A stretch of 64,000 nucleotides of DNA from Elusimicrobiaceae bacterium (GTDB lineage Bacteria > Elusimicrobiota > Elusimicrobia > Elusimicrobiales > Elusimicrobiaceae): positions 1 to 64,000 of the forward strand of contig JAEEMS010000023.1 of the NCBI GenBank assembly GCA_016283355.1, written 5' to 3'. Both the position numbers and the translations under genes were made by a program. The notes beneath the pieces are model-generated. The model ran no database searches, was not told the DNA's origin, and was given only the letters and a program-made list of their open reading frames with translations. Each line of letters opens with the position of its first letter. Position 1 is the stretch's first letter. This document shows positions 16,756 to 25,327 of this stretch, one piece after another.

Positions 16756-17961
16756 TCAACGAGGATGGTGTTGACTAAGAGGAATAGGCGTTTTCATCTT
16801 TGTGCCGGCCTTCTTTTTTGCTTTCACTGCTGCTTTCGTTTTTGCTTTTGCTTTTGCAGCGCTATTACGGTAAACGCCCGCCTTCTTGGCCAATTTCTTT
16901 AATTCATTACAATATCTGATCTCAAACTGCTTGGTTTCGTCCGACCAAGATTTTTTCTCCATTTTTTCCGGATCATTTGCAATGTCGTAGCAACGAGCAA
17001 TCACCTTTCTAATACGAATTTTCATGTCTTCAGGAACTGGCGTTATCATTATGTATTTCCACCAATCACGCATACGAACAATCCTATCGGCCTGTATTCC
17101 AATCACAATAAACGGGGTTTCACCCTTCGTCATGGTGTTATTAGGAGAATAAGCATCTATCATTTCTTCCGAAAAGTAATAATCTCGGAACGCTCGTTTC
17201 AAATCATAAAAGATCTTTCTAGCTTCTCTGCCCCCTATTCTAACTGCTTCTCCCCAGGCCCCATCTATCACAAACAAATATCCTTCTCTGAGAATATAAT
17301 TATCTCTAATGGGAAGTACATCCTCAAGTTTCATATCAACGGCTTTTGCCAATACTGCCATTTGATACAAACTTTTTCCCCAATTTTCACTAAGGGTTCC
17401 TTCGGGGTAGAAATAGGGGCTTTGGAGTATCCAACCCCACGTCATTAAATCCATCACATCTTTTTTAAGCCAGGTATTTTTGTACTTATCATAGAAGTCA
17501 ACATAATTTTTTTTGTTGAATATGTTTGGCTCTGTTTTAAATTCATCCTTATATATTTGATTCAACCCTTGGTACAAAGCTCTGGGTATAGATGCAGCGT
17601 TAAGGGTCGATGACGTAGTGTAGGTCTCTCCTTTCATTGTTACTTCTTTCACGATGTATATCGGTCTATCATACATGTTATTCATAAATTCCCTAAAATC
17701 AAAATGTTTAAAATGATCAGCAGCGGGCTGGCCTCTTTTATTGAACTTTTGCTTTACACAAAAATCAGGAACATCTTTCATTTTAAATCTATCACGACGA
17801 GGGCACTCTTTTAATGAACCAAGGTAAGTAGCCAAAGCTTTTATTTTACCTTGTCTTAAATAACTAAGCACTTCTGCATTTACTTGTTCTTGCGCACTGG
17901 TTGCATAAAGGGGCACAGCGAACAGTAATGCCAAGAGTGAAACTATTGTTCTTTTATACAT
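16756..17961 (-). CDS. Secreted protein of unknown function with Lys/Ala-rich tail
   Basis: A 401-aa protein with a Sec signal peptide (MYKRTIVSLLALLFAVPLYATSAQ) and an SD (AGGAG) before the ATG. The body is mixed charged and aromatic (NNMYDRPIYIVKEV, SPYFYPEGTLSENWG), without a domain I recognise. The last ~45 residues are a basic low-complexity tail (AAKAKAKTKAAVKAKKK), which might bind nucleic acid, peptidoglycan or anionic lipid. The upstream region carries array B of the TAGGTC element shared with other exported-protein genes. Confidence 0.85.
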   Translation of the reverse strand: MYKRTIVSLLALLFAVPLYATSAQEQVNAEVLSYLRQGKIKALATYLGSLKECPRRDRFKMKDVPDFCVKQKFNKRGQPAADHFKHFDFREFMNNMYDRPIYIVKEVTMKGETYTTSSTLNAASIPRALYQGLNQIYKDEFKTEPNIFNKKNYVDFYDKYKNTWLKKDVMDLMTWGWILQSPYFYPEGTLSENWGKSLYQMAVLAKAVDMKLEDVLPIRDNYILREGYLFVIDGAWGEAVRIGGREARKIFYDLKRAFRDYYFSEEMIDAYSPNNTMTKGETPFIVIGIQADRIVRMRDWWKYIMITPVPEDMKIRIRKVIARCYDIANDPEKMEKKSWSDETKQFEIRYCNELKKLAKKAGVYRNSAAKAKAKTKAAVKAKKKAGTKMKTPIPLSQHHPR

Positions 17962-18025
17962 ATATTCTCCTTTTTATTTAATGTAATATTACCCATAGCG
18001 TAACAAAAGAACAAGACACAGCAAC

Positions 18026-18090
18026 AGGGCCTTTAGACCTAAATGAAAGGGTAATTTGGACCTAGACCCAAATTACCCTTTAGACCCAAA
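18026..18090 (-). promoter_or_regulatory. Secreted-protein regulatory element, array B
   Basis: On the minus strand, TAGGTCTAAAGGCCCT (18041 to 18026) matches the conserved 16-mer except TTT to AAA. TAGGTCC recurs 23 bp upstream (from 18064) and GGGTCTAAAGG about 24 bp further (from 18088). Unlike the other arrays, no -35/-10 pair at the expected distance is obvious. Confidence 0.55.
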
Positions 18091-18116
18091 AGCCCCCGAC
18101 AATCGTCGGGGGCTTT
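18089..18116 (-). terminator. Terminator of the rubrerythrin operon
   Basis: A perfect 12-bp stem (AAAGCCCCCGAC) with a 4-nt loop, followed by TTTTGG on the minus strand, 16 nt after the rubrerythrin stop. It directly abuts regulatory array B. Confidence 0.85.
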
Positions 18117-18131
18117 GAAATCTTGAAACAA

Positions 18132-18671
18132 TTAATAGTTTTCCGGATGAATCATAAAGTAGGCCTGAGGATGTGCACATACCGGGCATACTTCCGGAGC
18201 TTTTTCTCCAATGCACACGTGCCCGCAATTGGCACATTCCCACATCACAATACCGGCTTTTTTGAAAACGGTCTGTGTTTCTACATTGTGCAAAAGTTTA
18301 CGATAGCGTTCTTCATGCATTTTTTCAATTTTGCCCACAGCCTCAAACAAATAAGCTAATTTATCAAATCCTTCTTCTTTGGCTGTTTTAGCAAAACCGG
18401 CATACATATCGGTCCATTCGTGGTTTTCGCCGTTTGCAGCATCTAATAAATTTTCTGCCGTGGTGGGAATCCCTTCGTTGTGCAAATATTTGAACCAAAG
18501 TTTGGCATGCTCTTTTTCATTGTTAGCCGTTTCTTCAAAAATTTTAGCAATTTGCACAAACCCTTCTTTTTTTGCTTTAGAAGCGTAGTACGTATATTTA
18601 TTGCGCGCTTGTGACTCACCTGCAAATGCGGTCATCAAGTTTTGTTCCGTTTTCGATCCTTTGAGTTCCAT
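18132..18671 (-). CDS. rbr: Rubrerythrin
   Basis: A 179-aa non-haem di-iron peroxidase that reduces hydrogen peroxide in anaerobes. The N-terminal ferritin-like domain has the iron ligands in [15 protein letters not shown] and [12 protein letters not shown], then [14 protein letters not shown]. The C-terminal rubredoxin-like centre has CANCG and [11 protein letters not shown]. The track start (18713) overlaps the regulator; ATG 18671 with TAGGAG just upstream gives the standard N-terminus [12 protein letters not shown]. It is co-transcribed behind the Fur/PerR-type gene. Confidence 0.95.
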   Translation of the reverse strand: MELKGSKTEQNLMTAFAGESQARNKYTYYASKAKKEGFVQIAKIFEETANNEKEHAKLWFKYLHNEGIPTTAENLLDAANGENHEWTDMYAGFAKTAKEEGFDKLAYLFEAVGKIEKMHEERYRKLLHNVETQTVFKKAGIVMWECANCGHVCIGEKAPEVCPVCAHPQAYFMIHPENY

Positions 18672-18697
18672 ATTTTCTCCTATAAAGAACCAATCCT

Positions 18698-19147
18698 TTA
18701 ACGGGATTGGCACATTTTACATATTCCTTTAAATTGTACTTGCGTTTGACGCACTTGACCGACTTCATTCATACACGCAGGGAGTTCCATTGACTCATTT
18801 TCTTTGAAAAAAATATCATAGATTTCCCCACATTGTGTACATACAAAATGGCCATGCGGTCTTAAGTCGCCGTCAAAATGTTCTTTCACGGATAATCCGA
18901 CTCTTCTCAATAAGCCCATTTCTTCCAAAGAAGCCAATGTACGATAAACTGTGTCGAGCGACACGTTGGGCAATTTTTCCCGCACTTGCTGCAACACACG
19001 TTCTGCGCAAGGATGTTCACACGAAGAAGCTACCGTGCGATAAATCTCCTTCCGCTGGTGCGTTACACGCAACCCCAACTGTTTACAACGATCTTCAAAA
19101 TAGGATAATCGTTGCTGTATACGTTCGTCCGAAACAATTTTATTCAT
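18698..19147 (-). CDS. perR: Fur-family regulator, PerR-like
   Basis: A 149-aa metalloregulator. The winged helix ([13 protein letters not shown]..., [19 protein letters not shown]) is followed by the metal-sensing and zinc-structural parts: [15 protein letters not shown] and a C-terminal CKMC. The coupling to rubrerythrin suggests a peroxide sensor, but the Asp/His pattern that separates PerR from Fur cannot be proven by eye. An AT-rich inverted repeat sits immediately upstream, so it is probably autoregulated. Confidence 0.85.
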   Translation of the reverse strand: MNKIVSDERIQQRLSYFEDRCKQLGLRVTHQRKEIYRTVASSCEHPCAERVLQQVREKLPNVSLDTVYRTLASLEEMGLLRRVGLSVKEHFDGDLRPHGHFVCTQCGEIYDIFFKENESMELPACMNEVGQVRQTQVQFKGICKMCQSR

Positions 19148-19149
19148 AG

Positions 19150-19167
19150 AATTCCTTATTAAGAATT
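19150..19167 (-). promoter_or_regulatory. Candidate Fur/PerR operator
   Basis: The AT-rich, imperfect dyad AATTCCTTATTAAGAATT lies 3 nt before the regulator's ATG and overlaps its ribosome site (AAGGAAT). Fur-family boxes are AT-rich dyads of this length; occupancy here would block translation initiation or elongation of the operon mRNA's transcription. Confidence 0.45.
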
Positions 19168-19224
19168 GTTACTAGTATAACATATTTATTTTAATTCGTT
19201 TCATTTTTTTGTATGGTGTAAAAT

Positions 19225-20397
19225 ATGGATAATACTTTTCATACTGCTATTATCGGAGCCGGTGCCAGCGGGCTCTTTTGTGCAGGCAGTTTTAACGCAC
19301 GAAAAATTATTTTAGACCACAACACAATTCCCGGTAAAAAAGTGGCTGTTTCCGGAGGGGGAAAGTGCAATTTTTCCAATTTGTATCTATCTTCCGCAGA
19401 TTATCTTTGCCAACAGAAACATTTTTGTAAAAATGCCTTGGCCTCTTTTACCCCGCATCATTTTATGCATTTGTTGGAGGATGAGCATATTGTTTATCAA
19501 GAAAGGGAAAAGGGGTGTCTGTTCGCACAAGATGCACAAGATATTGTTCGTTTTCTCGTAAGGCGAGCCAAAAAGAATCAAACAGAATTTTCCCTTTCCA
19601 CGCAAGTATTATCCGTCCTCCCGCAAAAAGAGGGAGGATTTATACTGCACACCTCTAAGGGCCCTTTCTATGCCCGTCACGTCGTGTTGGCGAGCGGAGG
19701 ATTATCTTATCCCGCCTTGGGGGCCAGTCCGTTTGGGATACACGTAGCAAGACAATTGGGATTATCTTTTATTGAACAACGCCCGGCCTTATGCGGGCTC
19801 ACGCTCCCAAAAGCAGAACAAGCTATTTTCCGGAAATTAGCAGGTAACTCTCTCACCGCAACTGTAACAACCGACCGAAAAACTTTTACAGGACAACTAC
19901 TTTTTACACATGAAGGTTTTAGTGGCCCCGCTATTTTAAATGCTTCTTTGTTTTGGACCCCGTCAAAAGAAGTTATCATCAATTTTTTACCGGGAACAGA
20001 CGTACGAGAAATTTTAACGGCCTCCAAAAATTCCGCTCGTACTTTCTCTGCGGTATTGGCAGAGCATATACCCGCAAAAATTTCGAAGGCAATAATAGGG
20101 CCTTTGGAACAAAGTTTGGCAAACGCGCCTAAAAAAGATTTACAAGCCGCGGCAAACCGCCTAAACCGTTTTTCATTTGTTCCGGCCGGAACTTCCGGCT
20201 ACACAAAGGCCGAAGTTACTGCCGGCGGGATAGACACAAGAGAGATTCATCCCACTACGTTTGAAGTGAAAAACAGGCCGGGATTATATGTCATCGGAGA
20301 ACTGCTGGATGTTACCGGCCGTTTAGGAGGATTCAACTTACACTGGTGTTGGGCCAGCGCGTATAGTTGTGCCGGTGCGTTGTCCCGTAAATTCTAA
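19225..20397 (+). CDS. HI0933-family flavoprotein (NAD(P)/FAD-dependent oxidoreductase)
   Basis: A 390-aa protein with the FAD-binding start AIIGAGASGLFCAG, the family motif KKVAVSGGGKCNFSN, and the C-terminal GGFNLHWCWASAYS block with TAGGIDTREI. This family (also called the aminoacetone-oxidase or BaiN-like family) has FAD-dependent reductase or oxidase members; the substrate here is unknown. It is transcribed divergently from the PerR/rubrerythrin pair. The start lacks a Shine-Dalgarno sequence. Confidence 0.88.
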   Translation: MDNTFHTAIIGAGASGLFCAGSFNARKIILDHNTIPGKKVAVSGGGKCNFSNLYLSSADYLCQQKHFCKNALASFTPHHFMHLLEDEHIVYQEREKGCLFAQDAQDIVRFLVRRAKKNQTEFSLSTQVLSVLPQKEGGFILHTSKGPFYARHVVLASGGLSYPALGASPFGIHVARQLGLSFIEQRPALCGLTLPKAEQAIFRKLAGNSLTATVTTDRKTFTGQLLFTHEGFSGPAILNASLFWTPSKEVIINFLPGTDVREILTASKNSARTFSAVLAEHIPAKISKAIIGPLEQSLANAPKKDLQAAANRLNRFSFVPAGTSGYTKAEVTAGGIDTREIHPTTFEVKNRPGLYVIGELLDVTGRLGGFNLHWCWASAYSCAGALSRKF

Positions 20398-20439
20398 TAA
20401 TTATCCGTATGTGCTTATCCCCTCTATTTTTCTTTTTTG

Positions 20440-20445
20440 CTATAA
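20440..20445 (+). promoter_or_regulatory. Extended -10 promoter for the membrane protein at 20479
   Basis: TTTTTTGCTATAATAC contains TGC-TATAAT, an extended -10. The expected start point is about 25 nt upstream of the ATG, leaving room for the AGAGG ribosome site. No consensus -35 is needed for this class. Confidence 0.55.
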
Positions 20446-20478
20446 TACATGGGAGGGATAAACTGCGCAGAGGTTATT

Positions 20479-21711
20479 ATGATTGATATCTACAAAGAGA
20501 GAAATTTACTCAAATTATGGTTTGCGTCTTTAGACATTTCGAACAAGATGATTGTTCCGTTTTTAAAAATTTTCTTATTGACGCTCTTACCAACGATAGT
20601 GATAGCTGTAATAAAACTAGCCCCTGTTTTCTTTGCCGCTCATACAACTTCTCCCGCACAATTACTGGCTTTTTCTATCGGAGGAATTGTATTAAAAACC
20701 GTGGCGGGAGCAATATTGCTTCTGGGCTATTGTGCTCTCATGCGTTTGTGCGCAGCATACGTAGAGGGGCGTATGGAAACCATTTCTCACGCGCTTCTAT
20801 CCTCTATTCTGCCACTTCTATATTTCTTCATTCTCAGCGTGGCATTATCCATTGTAACTGCAATCGCTTTTGTCTTCTTTGGTAGGTTGTTTGTTAGGTT
20901 GCTATTTTCGGGATCTTCTTTTGGGTTGCTCTTTTTAATCTTTTTGCTTCCAATACTCTTTTTTATAGTACGTTTATTTTACACGCTGTCTGCTATTGTC
21001 CTTGCAGAAAAAGGCCCCATCTCAGCCATTCAATATAGTTGGAAATTAACGGAAGGGATGGATGCACTTTATGCTTTCGGAGCGTTCATATTGCAAACCT
21101 TGTTATTCGCTTTTCCAGGCATATTAGCGGCGTTGGCTTTCTATCTCATTCCGCTCTATGCTCCCACGTTAAATTTAGCCGGATTGCCTATGCCGGTGTT
21201 AATTTCTTTGCTTATCATTACTTTGTGCATATGGTTCTTCTTCCAAGCGTGTGGTTATGCATTTTACACTTTGGTATTTCTGCACGTAGCTAACGAAGGT
21301 AGTTCCGGTCCATGGGGCACTACCCCGGATATGCATATCGTTAAGAAACATCAACCCGACGTCCAAATGACAACGGATGATGCGGAAGTGACATTTCATG
21401 AAGAACAAACAATCCGGCTGAATGCCGCTCAAGTACAAGAACTAACGGTAGAAAGCACCGCTGTAAAAACCGGGAATGACAACAAGCACTTAAAAGAGGA
21501 ACTCAAAAAGGTGTACAAACCGCAGCCGGTGGATCAACTCGTCCAACACGGGGATGAAGACAGAATGCCTACCATCGTTTTTGACGATGAAATGGCAAAA
21601 AATTTGGAAGAAAATAGAAAATTACTGACTCCGCAACAAACACAACAACCCCAGGAAAAACCCGATGATGACGATGGGGAAATTACTTCCATTAAAATAT
21701 CCAAACACTAA
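20479..21711 (+). CDS. Six-helix membrane protein with acidic cytoplasmic tail
   Basis: About 410 residues. I place the start at ATG 20479 (MIDIYKERN), which has AGAGG upstream, rather than the track start next to a TATAAT box. Six hydrophobic segments fill the first ~270 residues, resembling glycerophosphoryl-diester-phosphodiesterase-type or DUF7544-like membrane domains; I cannot assign a family. The last ~140 residues are hydrophilic and acidic (KPDDDDGEIT). It is a single-gene unit ended by a strong terminator. Confidence 0.8.
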   Translation: MIDIYKERNLLKLWFASLDISNKMIVPFLKIFLLTLLPTIVIAVIKLAPVFFAAHTTSPAQLLAFSIGGIVLKTVAGAILLLGYCALMRLCAAYVEGRMETISHALLSSILPLLYFFILSVALSIVTAIAFVFFGRLFVRLLFSGSSFGLLFLIFLLPILFFIVRLFYTLSAIVLAEKGPISAIQYSWKLTEGMDALYAFGAFILQTLLFAFPGILAALAFYLIPLYAPTLNLAGLPMPVLISLLIITLCIWFFFQACGYAFYTLVFLHVANEGSSGPWGTTPDMHIVKKHQPDVQMTTDDAEVTFHEEQTIRLNAAQVQELTVESTAVKTGNDNKHLKEELKKVYKPQPVDQLVQHGDEDRMPTIVFDDEMAKNLEENRKLLTPQQTQQPQEKPDDDDGEITSIKISKH

Positions 21712-21743
21712 AAAAAGAGCCGGGTTTTATACCGGCTCTTTTT
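21712..21743 (+). terminator. Terminator after the six-helix membrane protein
   Basis: AAAGAGCCGG and its complement with an 8-nt loop, flanked by A and T runs. Confidence 0.88.
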
Positions 21744-21873
21744 ATTCGCCTTTGCCGATGTTTACGCAATTTTGAATTCACGGGTATGCTTTGCATAGTT
21801 TGGAACAAATAAAATAACTACGATATCCCGCAAATATATTTTAAAATTGATATGATATAGGTAAGAGGATTAT

Positions 21874-22188
21874 ATGAACCCACTTGTTATTTTTAAAGAT
21901 ATTTCTACTTTTTTCAAAATGGTCGCAGCCATTTTGCACCGTCAGTATAAAATGCCGTGGCAAACATTTTTTTGGGCGGTTATCTGTTTGGTCTATTTTA
22001 TGTCTCCCATCGATTTACTGCCCGACATGTTACCCATGTTGGGAATTGCCGATGACGGAGCTTTCATCGTGTTCATTCTCACGCTTTTACATAAAGACCT
22101 AGCCACTTTCCGTCAATCACAAGAAGATAAAAGCAACGTTATCGAGGCGGAAGTTGTACAAACCTTTGACAAAAAGGATAAAGAATAA
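21874..22188 (+). CDS. DUF1232 (YkvA-like) membrane protein
   Basis: A 104-aa protein with the DUF1232 signature VYFMSPIDLLPDMLPMLGIADDGAFIVFIL, in which the SP-x-DLxPD stretch is diagnostic. Two short hydrophobic segments suggest membrane association. The function of the family is not established. SD AAGAGG precedes the ATG. Its stop overlaps the AsmA gene start by 1 bp (TAATG), so the two are co-translated. Confidence 0.88.
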   Translation: MNPLVIFKDISTFFKMVAAILHRQYKMPWQTFFWAVICLVYFMSPIDLLPDMLPMLGIADDGAFIVFILTLLHKDLATFRQSQEDKSNVIEAEVVQTFDKKDKE

Positions 22189-24335
22189 TGTTAAAAAAAT
22201 TGATTAAAATTTTATGTGTCGTTCTTCTTCTTATTGTGGGAACGGTGGTGGGGGGATTTTTTGCACTCAAAGCATTTCTCTCACCGGAGAAAATTCATAC
22301 GTTGGCACAGCAATATGCACGGGAAAACTGGAACCGCCAAATCTCTTTCCAACAACTCTCTGTAAACTGGATCGGATTGACCCTTAAAGATTTTGCTTTA
22401 TCGGAAGAAAATTCTTTTGAACAAGGTACATTTATTAAGGCAAAAGAAGTGGTTGCTAAAGTGGACGTTAAAGCTTTATTTAAAAAACGAGTTCAAATTA
22501 ACACGCTGTTTTTAAACGGAGTAGAAGTAACGCTAGTTCAACAAAAAGACGGCCGGTTCAATTTCTCTTCGTTCGTAAAAGAAGATACCGCCACTGCTTC
22601 CGCAGATATGTCGGCCACATCGCAACATACATCGCAGCAACCGTTGGTCCTTAAAGCGGATCGGTTATCCGCTTCGGATTGTCGGTTTATCTACCGTAAT
22701 GATATCTCCGGGGCCCAAACATCGTTGGATCATTTAAATTTTGCTGTCACGCAGTTTGATTTGGCCCATCCGTTCGATTTACTTTTGAATTTTACAACAC
22801 ACCTAACGCAAGAAAACCAACCTTCCATCGATTTACCTATCCGCCTGGAAGGAACGTTATTTTTAGCCAATACCGAGTGGAAAAAAGCATATCTGCAGGC
22901 ACGTTCGTTGCAAGCTTCCTATAAAACGGTTCAGTTGAATTTGCAGGGAAAAGCAGAAAATTTCACAGCCCCCGTAGTCGATGTCACAGGGAATCTTAGC
23001 GGTGTAAACAACAAGGTATTGGCTGAATTGTTGCCTCAATTACCGTCCTTTGATTTGCCGGTACTGGCTCTTAAAGTACAGGCCAAAACTAACTTAACAG
23101 ACAGCCGTGCCGAATTTTCAAAAATAGAATTGCAAACGCAAAACAATTCGCTTTCCGCCACAGGGAACACCTCTTGGGGAGAGAATTTTTCCTACGCGCT
23201 GGCAGGGAGTATCCAAACGGACCTCTCTCAACTGGTACAAATGACCGGGGGATCTTCTTTTCATCCGGCCGGGAATGTGAATGGATCTTTTAAAACTCTC
23301 GCGCAAGGAAACCGCAACCATCTTTCAGGGACGTTTACACTCAAAGATGTCAGTATGCTCTACACGCCTTTTACCTTTGAACAAGTCAGCGGAACGGTCA
23401 CTTTGGCTGATTCGGGCGCTGTTTCTGCGGCCCTCACCGGGCAAATCAATCAAGGCAATTTCGTAGGCAATTTACTATATAAATCAGCCAACGAATTAAC
23501 AGATATTCTACTAAAACTTGATATTGATAAATTCACATTGGCAACATGGCCTTCTTCCTCTCAAAAAGAAGCGTCACAAACCGCTACCACCACCTCAACG
23601 GAAAACCGTCTCAACTTACAGGCAGATGTAACGGTAGGGGAACTCATTGTACCGCATTTCCGTTCCGGGGGGCTTGCATTAAACGCCCAATTAACGGATT
23701 TGTCCGATGCCATGACTCGTGCCAACGGCACCCTTTCATTTACCTTACAACCCGGGGCCATTACGGATTTGGACGTATTTGTTAAAGAAAATAAGTTGGT
23801 AAAAATTCTGTTTCTACCGCTTAGTATCGTGCGGAAAGTGTCCCAAACACTTCGGTTAAATTTATTCCCGTCGGAAAAAGAGCGGGGGGAAATTGCTTTT
23901 ACACAAGGAACCGGTCGCTATACGTTTGATAACGGCGTGATGAACGTGGACGAAACCGTATTCAAATCCTCTGTCGCGGATCTTCATGGAGCCGGCACCA
24001 TTAACTTTCCCGCAGACAAATTGGATATGAAAGTTACCGCCACACTCTTTTCTCAGGAAGCGCCGATGGTTATTAAAATTACAGGCACACCTCAAAACCC
24101 CAAAGGAAAACTGGACGTAATGGGAACGGTTAACTCTGTGCTAGGGGGACTACTCAACGGGAAAAGCGAAACAACTGTCGCAGAAGAAGTTACGCAGGAT
24201 ACCCGGGATGCCGTAGATACGGCCCGTACGGACGTGGAAGAAACGGCAGAGGTTTCGGCAGAAGATGTCAGAGATGCACTCAAAGATACTGCTCACGCGC
24301 TCAAAGGGCTTTTCAAGAAAAAATCCGACCAATAA
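22188..24335 (+). CDS. AsmA-family envelope protein
   Basis: A 715-aa protein with one N-terminal membrane helix (IKILCVVLLLIVGTVVGGFF) and a long beta-rich periplasmic region. The start (RQISFQQLSVNWIGLTLKDFALSE) and the C-terminal DLHGAGTINFPADKLDMKVTATLF stretch match AsmA/AsmA_2. AsmA-like proteins form long hydrophobic grooves and are implicated in lipid transport to, and homeostasis of, the outer membrane. The last 60 residues are acidic and helical, then basic. A terminator follows. Confidence 0.85.
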   Translation: MLKKLIKILCVVLLLIVGTVVGGFFALKAFLSPEKIHTLAQQYARENWNRQISFQQLSVNWIGLTLKDFALSEENSFEQGTFIKAKEVVAKVDVKALFKKRVQINTLFLNGVEVTLVQQKDGRFNFSSFVKEDTATASADMSATSQHTSQQPLVLKADRLSASDCRFIYRNDISGAQTSLDHLNFAVTQFDLAHPFDLLLNFTTHLTQENQPSIDLPIRLEGTLFLANTEWKKAYLQARSLQASYKTVQLNLQGKAENFTAPVVDVTGNLSGVNNKVLAELLPQLPSFDLPVLALKVQAKTNLTDSRAEFSKIELQTQNNSLSATGNTSWGENFSYALAGSIQTDLSQLVQMTGGSSFHPAGNVNGSFKTLAQGNRNHLSGTFTLKDVSMLYTPFTFEQVSGTVTLADSGAVSAALTGQINQGNFVGNLLYKSANELTDILLKLDIDKFTLATWPSSSQKEASQTATTTSTENRLNLQADVTVGELIVPHFRSGGLALNAQLTDLSDAMTRANGTLSFTLQPGAITDLDVFVKENKLVKILFLPLSIVRKVSQTLRLNLFPSEKERGEIAFTQGTGRYTFDNGVMNVDETVFKSSVADLHGAGTINFPADKLDMKVTATLFSQEAPMVIKITGTPQNPKGKLDVMGTVNSVLGGLLNGKSETTVAEEVTQDTRDAVDTARTDVEETAEVSAEDVRDALKDTAHALKGLFKKKSDQ

Positions 24336-24373
24336 CGTTTTTCACATACGAGTGACTAATTTATTTTCCAAAT

Positions 24374-24402
24374 AAAAACCCCCGGTGCAACCGGGGATTT
24401 TT
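24374..24402 (+). terminator. Terminator after the AsmA gene (bidirectional)
   Basis: AAAACCCCCGG TGCAA CCGGGGATTTTT hairpin; it also lies 21 nt past the stop of the convergent secreted-protein gene, so it may serve both. Confidence 0.82.
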
Positions 24403-24416
24403 ATCTTAATTTTTTT

Positions 24417-24452
24417 GTGCACTCAAGATTCTGTTTTTGGTGCACTCAAGAT
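24417..24452. repeat. 23-bp tandem duplication at the 3' end of the gene at 24423
   Basis: GTGCACTCAAGAT occurs at 24417 and again at 24440, each preceded by a T-run, a direct repeat of period 23. The current stop codon lies inside the first copy in a shifted frame. See the finding on its effect on the C-terminus. Confidence 0.8.
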
Positions 24453-25211
24453 CCAATGGGCATCACAATTCGCACCAATCGATATTGGTATGCCGTCGCA
24501 AGTACAGGCGGATGTTCCCGTACACTGTACCCACGTCGCGTTACTCGGGTCTATGGGGATCTCACCTTCCTCCATACCGCTTTCTCTAAACTTAAGATTA
24601 GGGTTGGTGCCGACCAAATCCCAAATTCTGTCTACAGCCATTGTTGAAATCCTAAAGGGACTATTTGGCAAGATAATCCCTACTCCTAAAAACGGGGCCA
24701 CAGACGCGCCACTCTCTTGCTGCTCAAAGGTCAAGCGGACTCTTTCTTCGGCCTCTAATGGTTTAACACGACGCACGTGCAATTCACTTCCTTCTTGTAT
24801 TATCACATTTTTAAAGGGCGCTCCGCTTTCAGTAACCACCATCCGAACGTCCCCCGTTAAAGAACCGCTCGGGTCAAATTTAACATTCCCCAAATCGGTC
24901 GGTTGTGTCAAGTTCAACACAGTGCTCTTGGAAATAGGCACATAAACCATGCCTGTATTCGTATTGGTGGGAGTGTAGTTTAAAAATTCCACTCTTTCCA
25001 CCCGGGTCACTGTTACAGAACATGTTGGACCTTCGGCACATGTGGGGTCTGTACAACAGGCCTCACCACCTTTCAATTCTAACCCTTTTACTTCTAAATT
25101 GGAAAAAACCCCATTCGGGGAACCAACGGTCGTAACAAACGTCATTGGCTGGCCGTTAGCAACCAATGGCAACAAAATCCCTACCATACCGATCAAAACA
25201 CTTTTTTTCAT
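24423..25211 (-). CDS. Secreted Cys-rich protein of unknown function
   Basis: A 262-aa protein with a Sec signal peptide (MKKSVLIGMVGILLPLVANGQ). The mature protein has two Cys clusters (GEACCTDPTCAEGPTCS, and CTGTSACTCDGIPISIGANC near the end) suggesting disulfides, and a beta-rich centre. I recognise no domain. The ORF on the other strand (24385..24945) is a shadow. The C-terminal residues were altered by a 23-bp tandem duplication. Ribosome site is weak. Confidence 0.8.
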   Translation of the reverse strand: MKKSVLIGMVGILLPLVANGQPMTFVTTVGSPNGVFSNLEVKGLELKGGEACCTDPTCAEGPTCSVTVTRVERVEFLNYTPTNTNTGMVYVPISKSTVLNLTQPTDLGNVKFDPSGSLTGDVRMVVTESGAPFKNVIIQEGSELHVRRVKPLEAEERVRLTFEQQESGASVAPFLGVGIILPNSPFRISTMAVDRIWDLVGTNPNLKFRESGMEEGEIPIDPSNATWVQCTGTSACTCDGIPISIGANCDAHWILSAPKTES

Positions 25212-25313
25212 AACAATTTCACCCCAAAAATAGTTACTTTCTAAGTATAGCTAAAATATGTGATAAAAACAACCCCATTTTAAAAAAATTCTACCATTCG
25301 AAACTAAATATCC

Positions 25314-25319
25314 TATAAT
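25314..25319 (+). promoter_or_regulatory. -10 box directly upstream of the Kdo transferase gene
   Basis: TATAAT ends 8 nt before ATG 25328; the intervening AAAAGGGT is too close for a normal ribosome site. Possible leaderless start. Confidence 0.45.
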
Positions 25320-25327
25320 AAAAGGGT

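Noticed and set aside
24385-24945. Plus-strand ORF of 186 aa
   Set aside because: It is the antisense of the signal-peptide gene at 24423..25211, which has the better N-terminus and composition.
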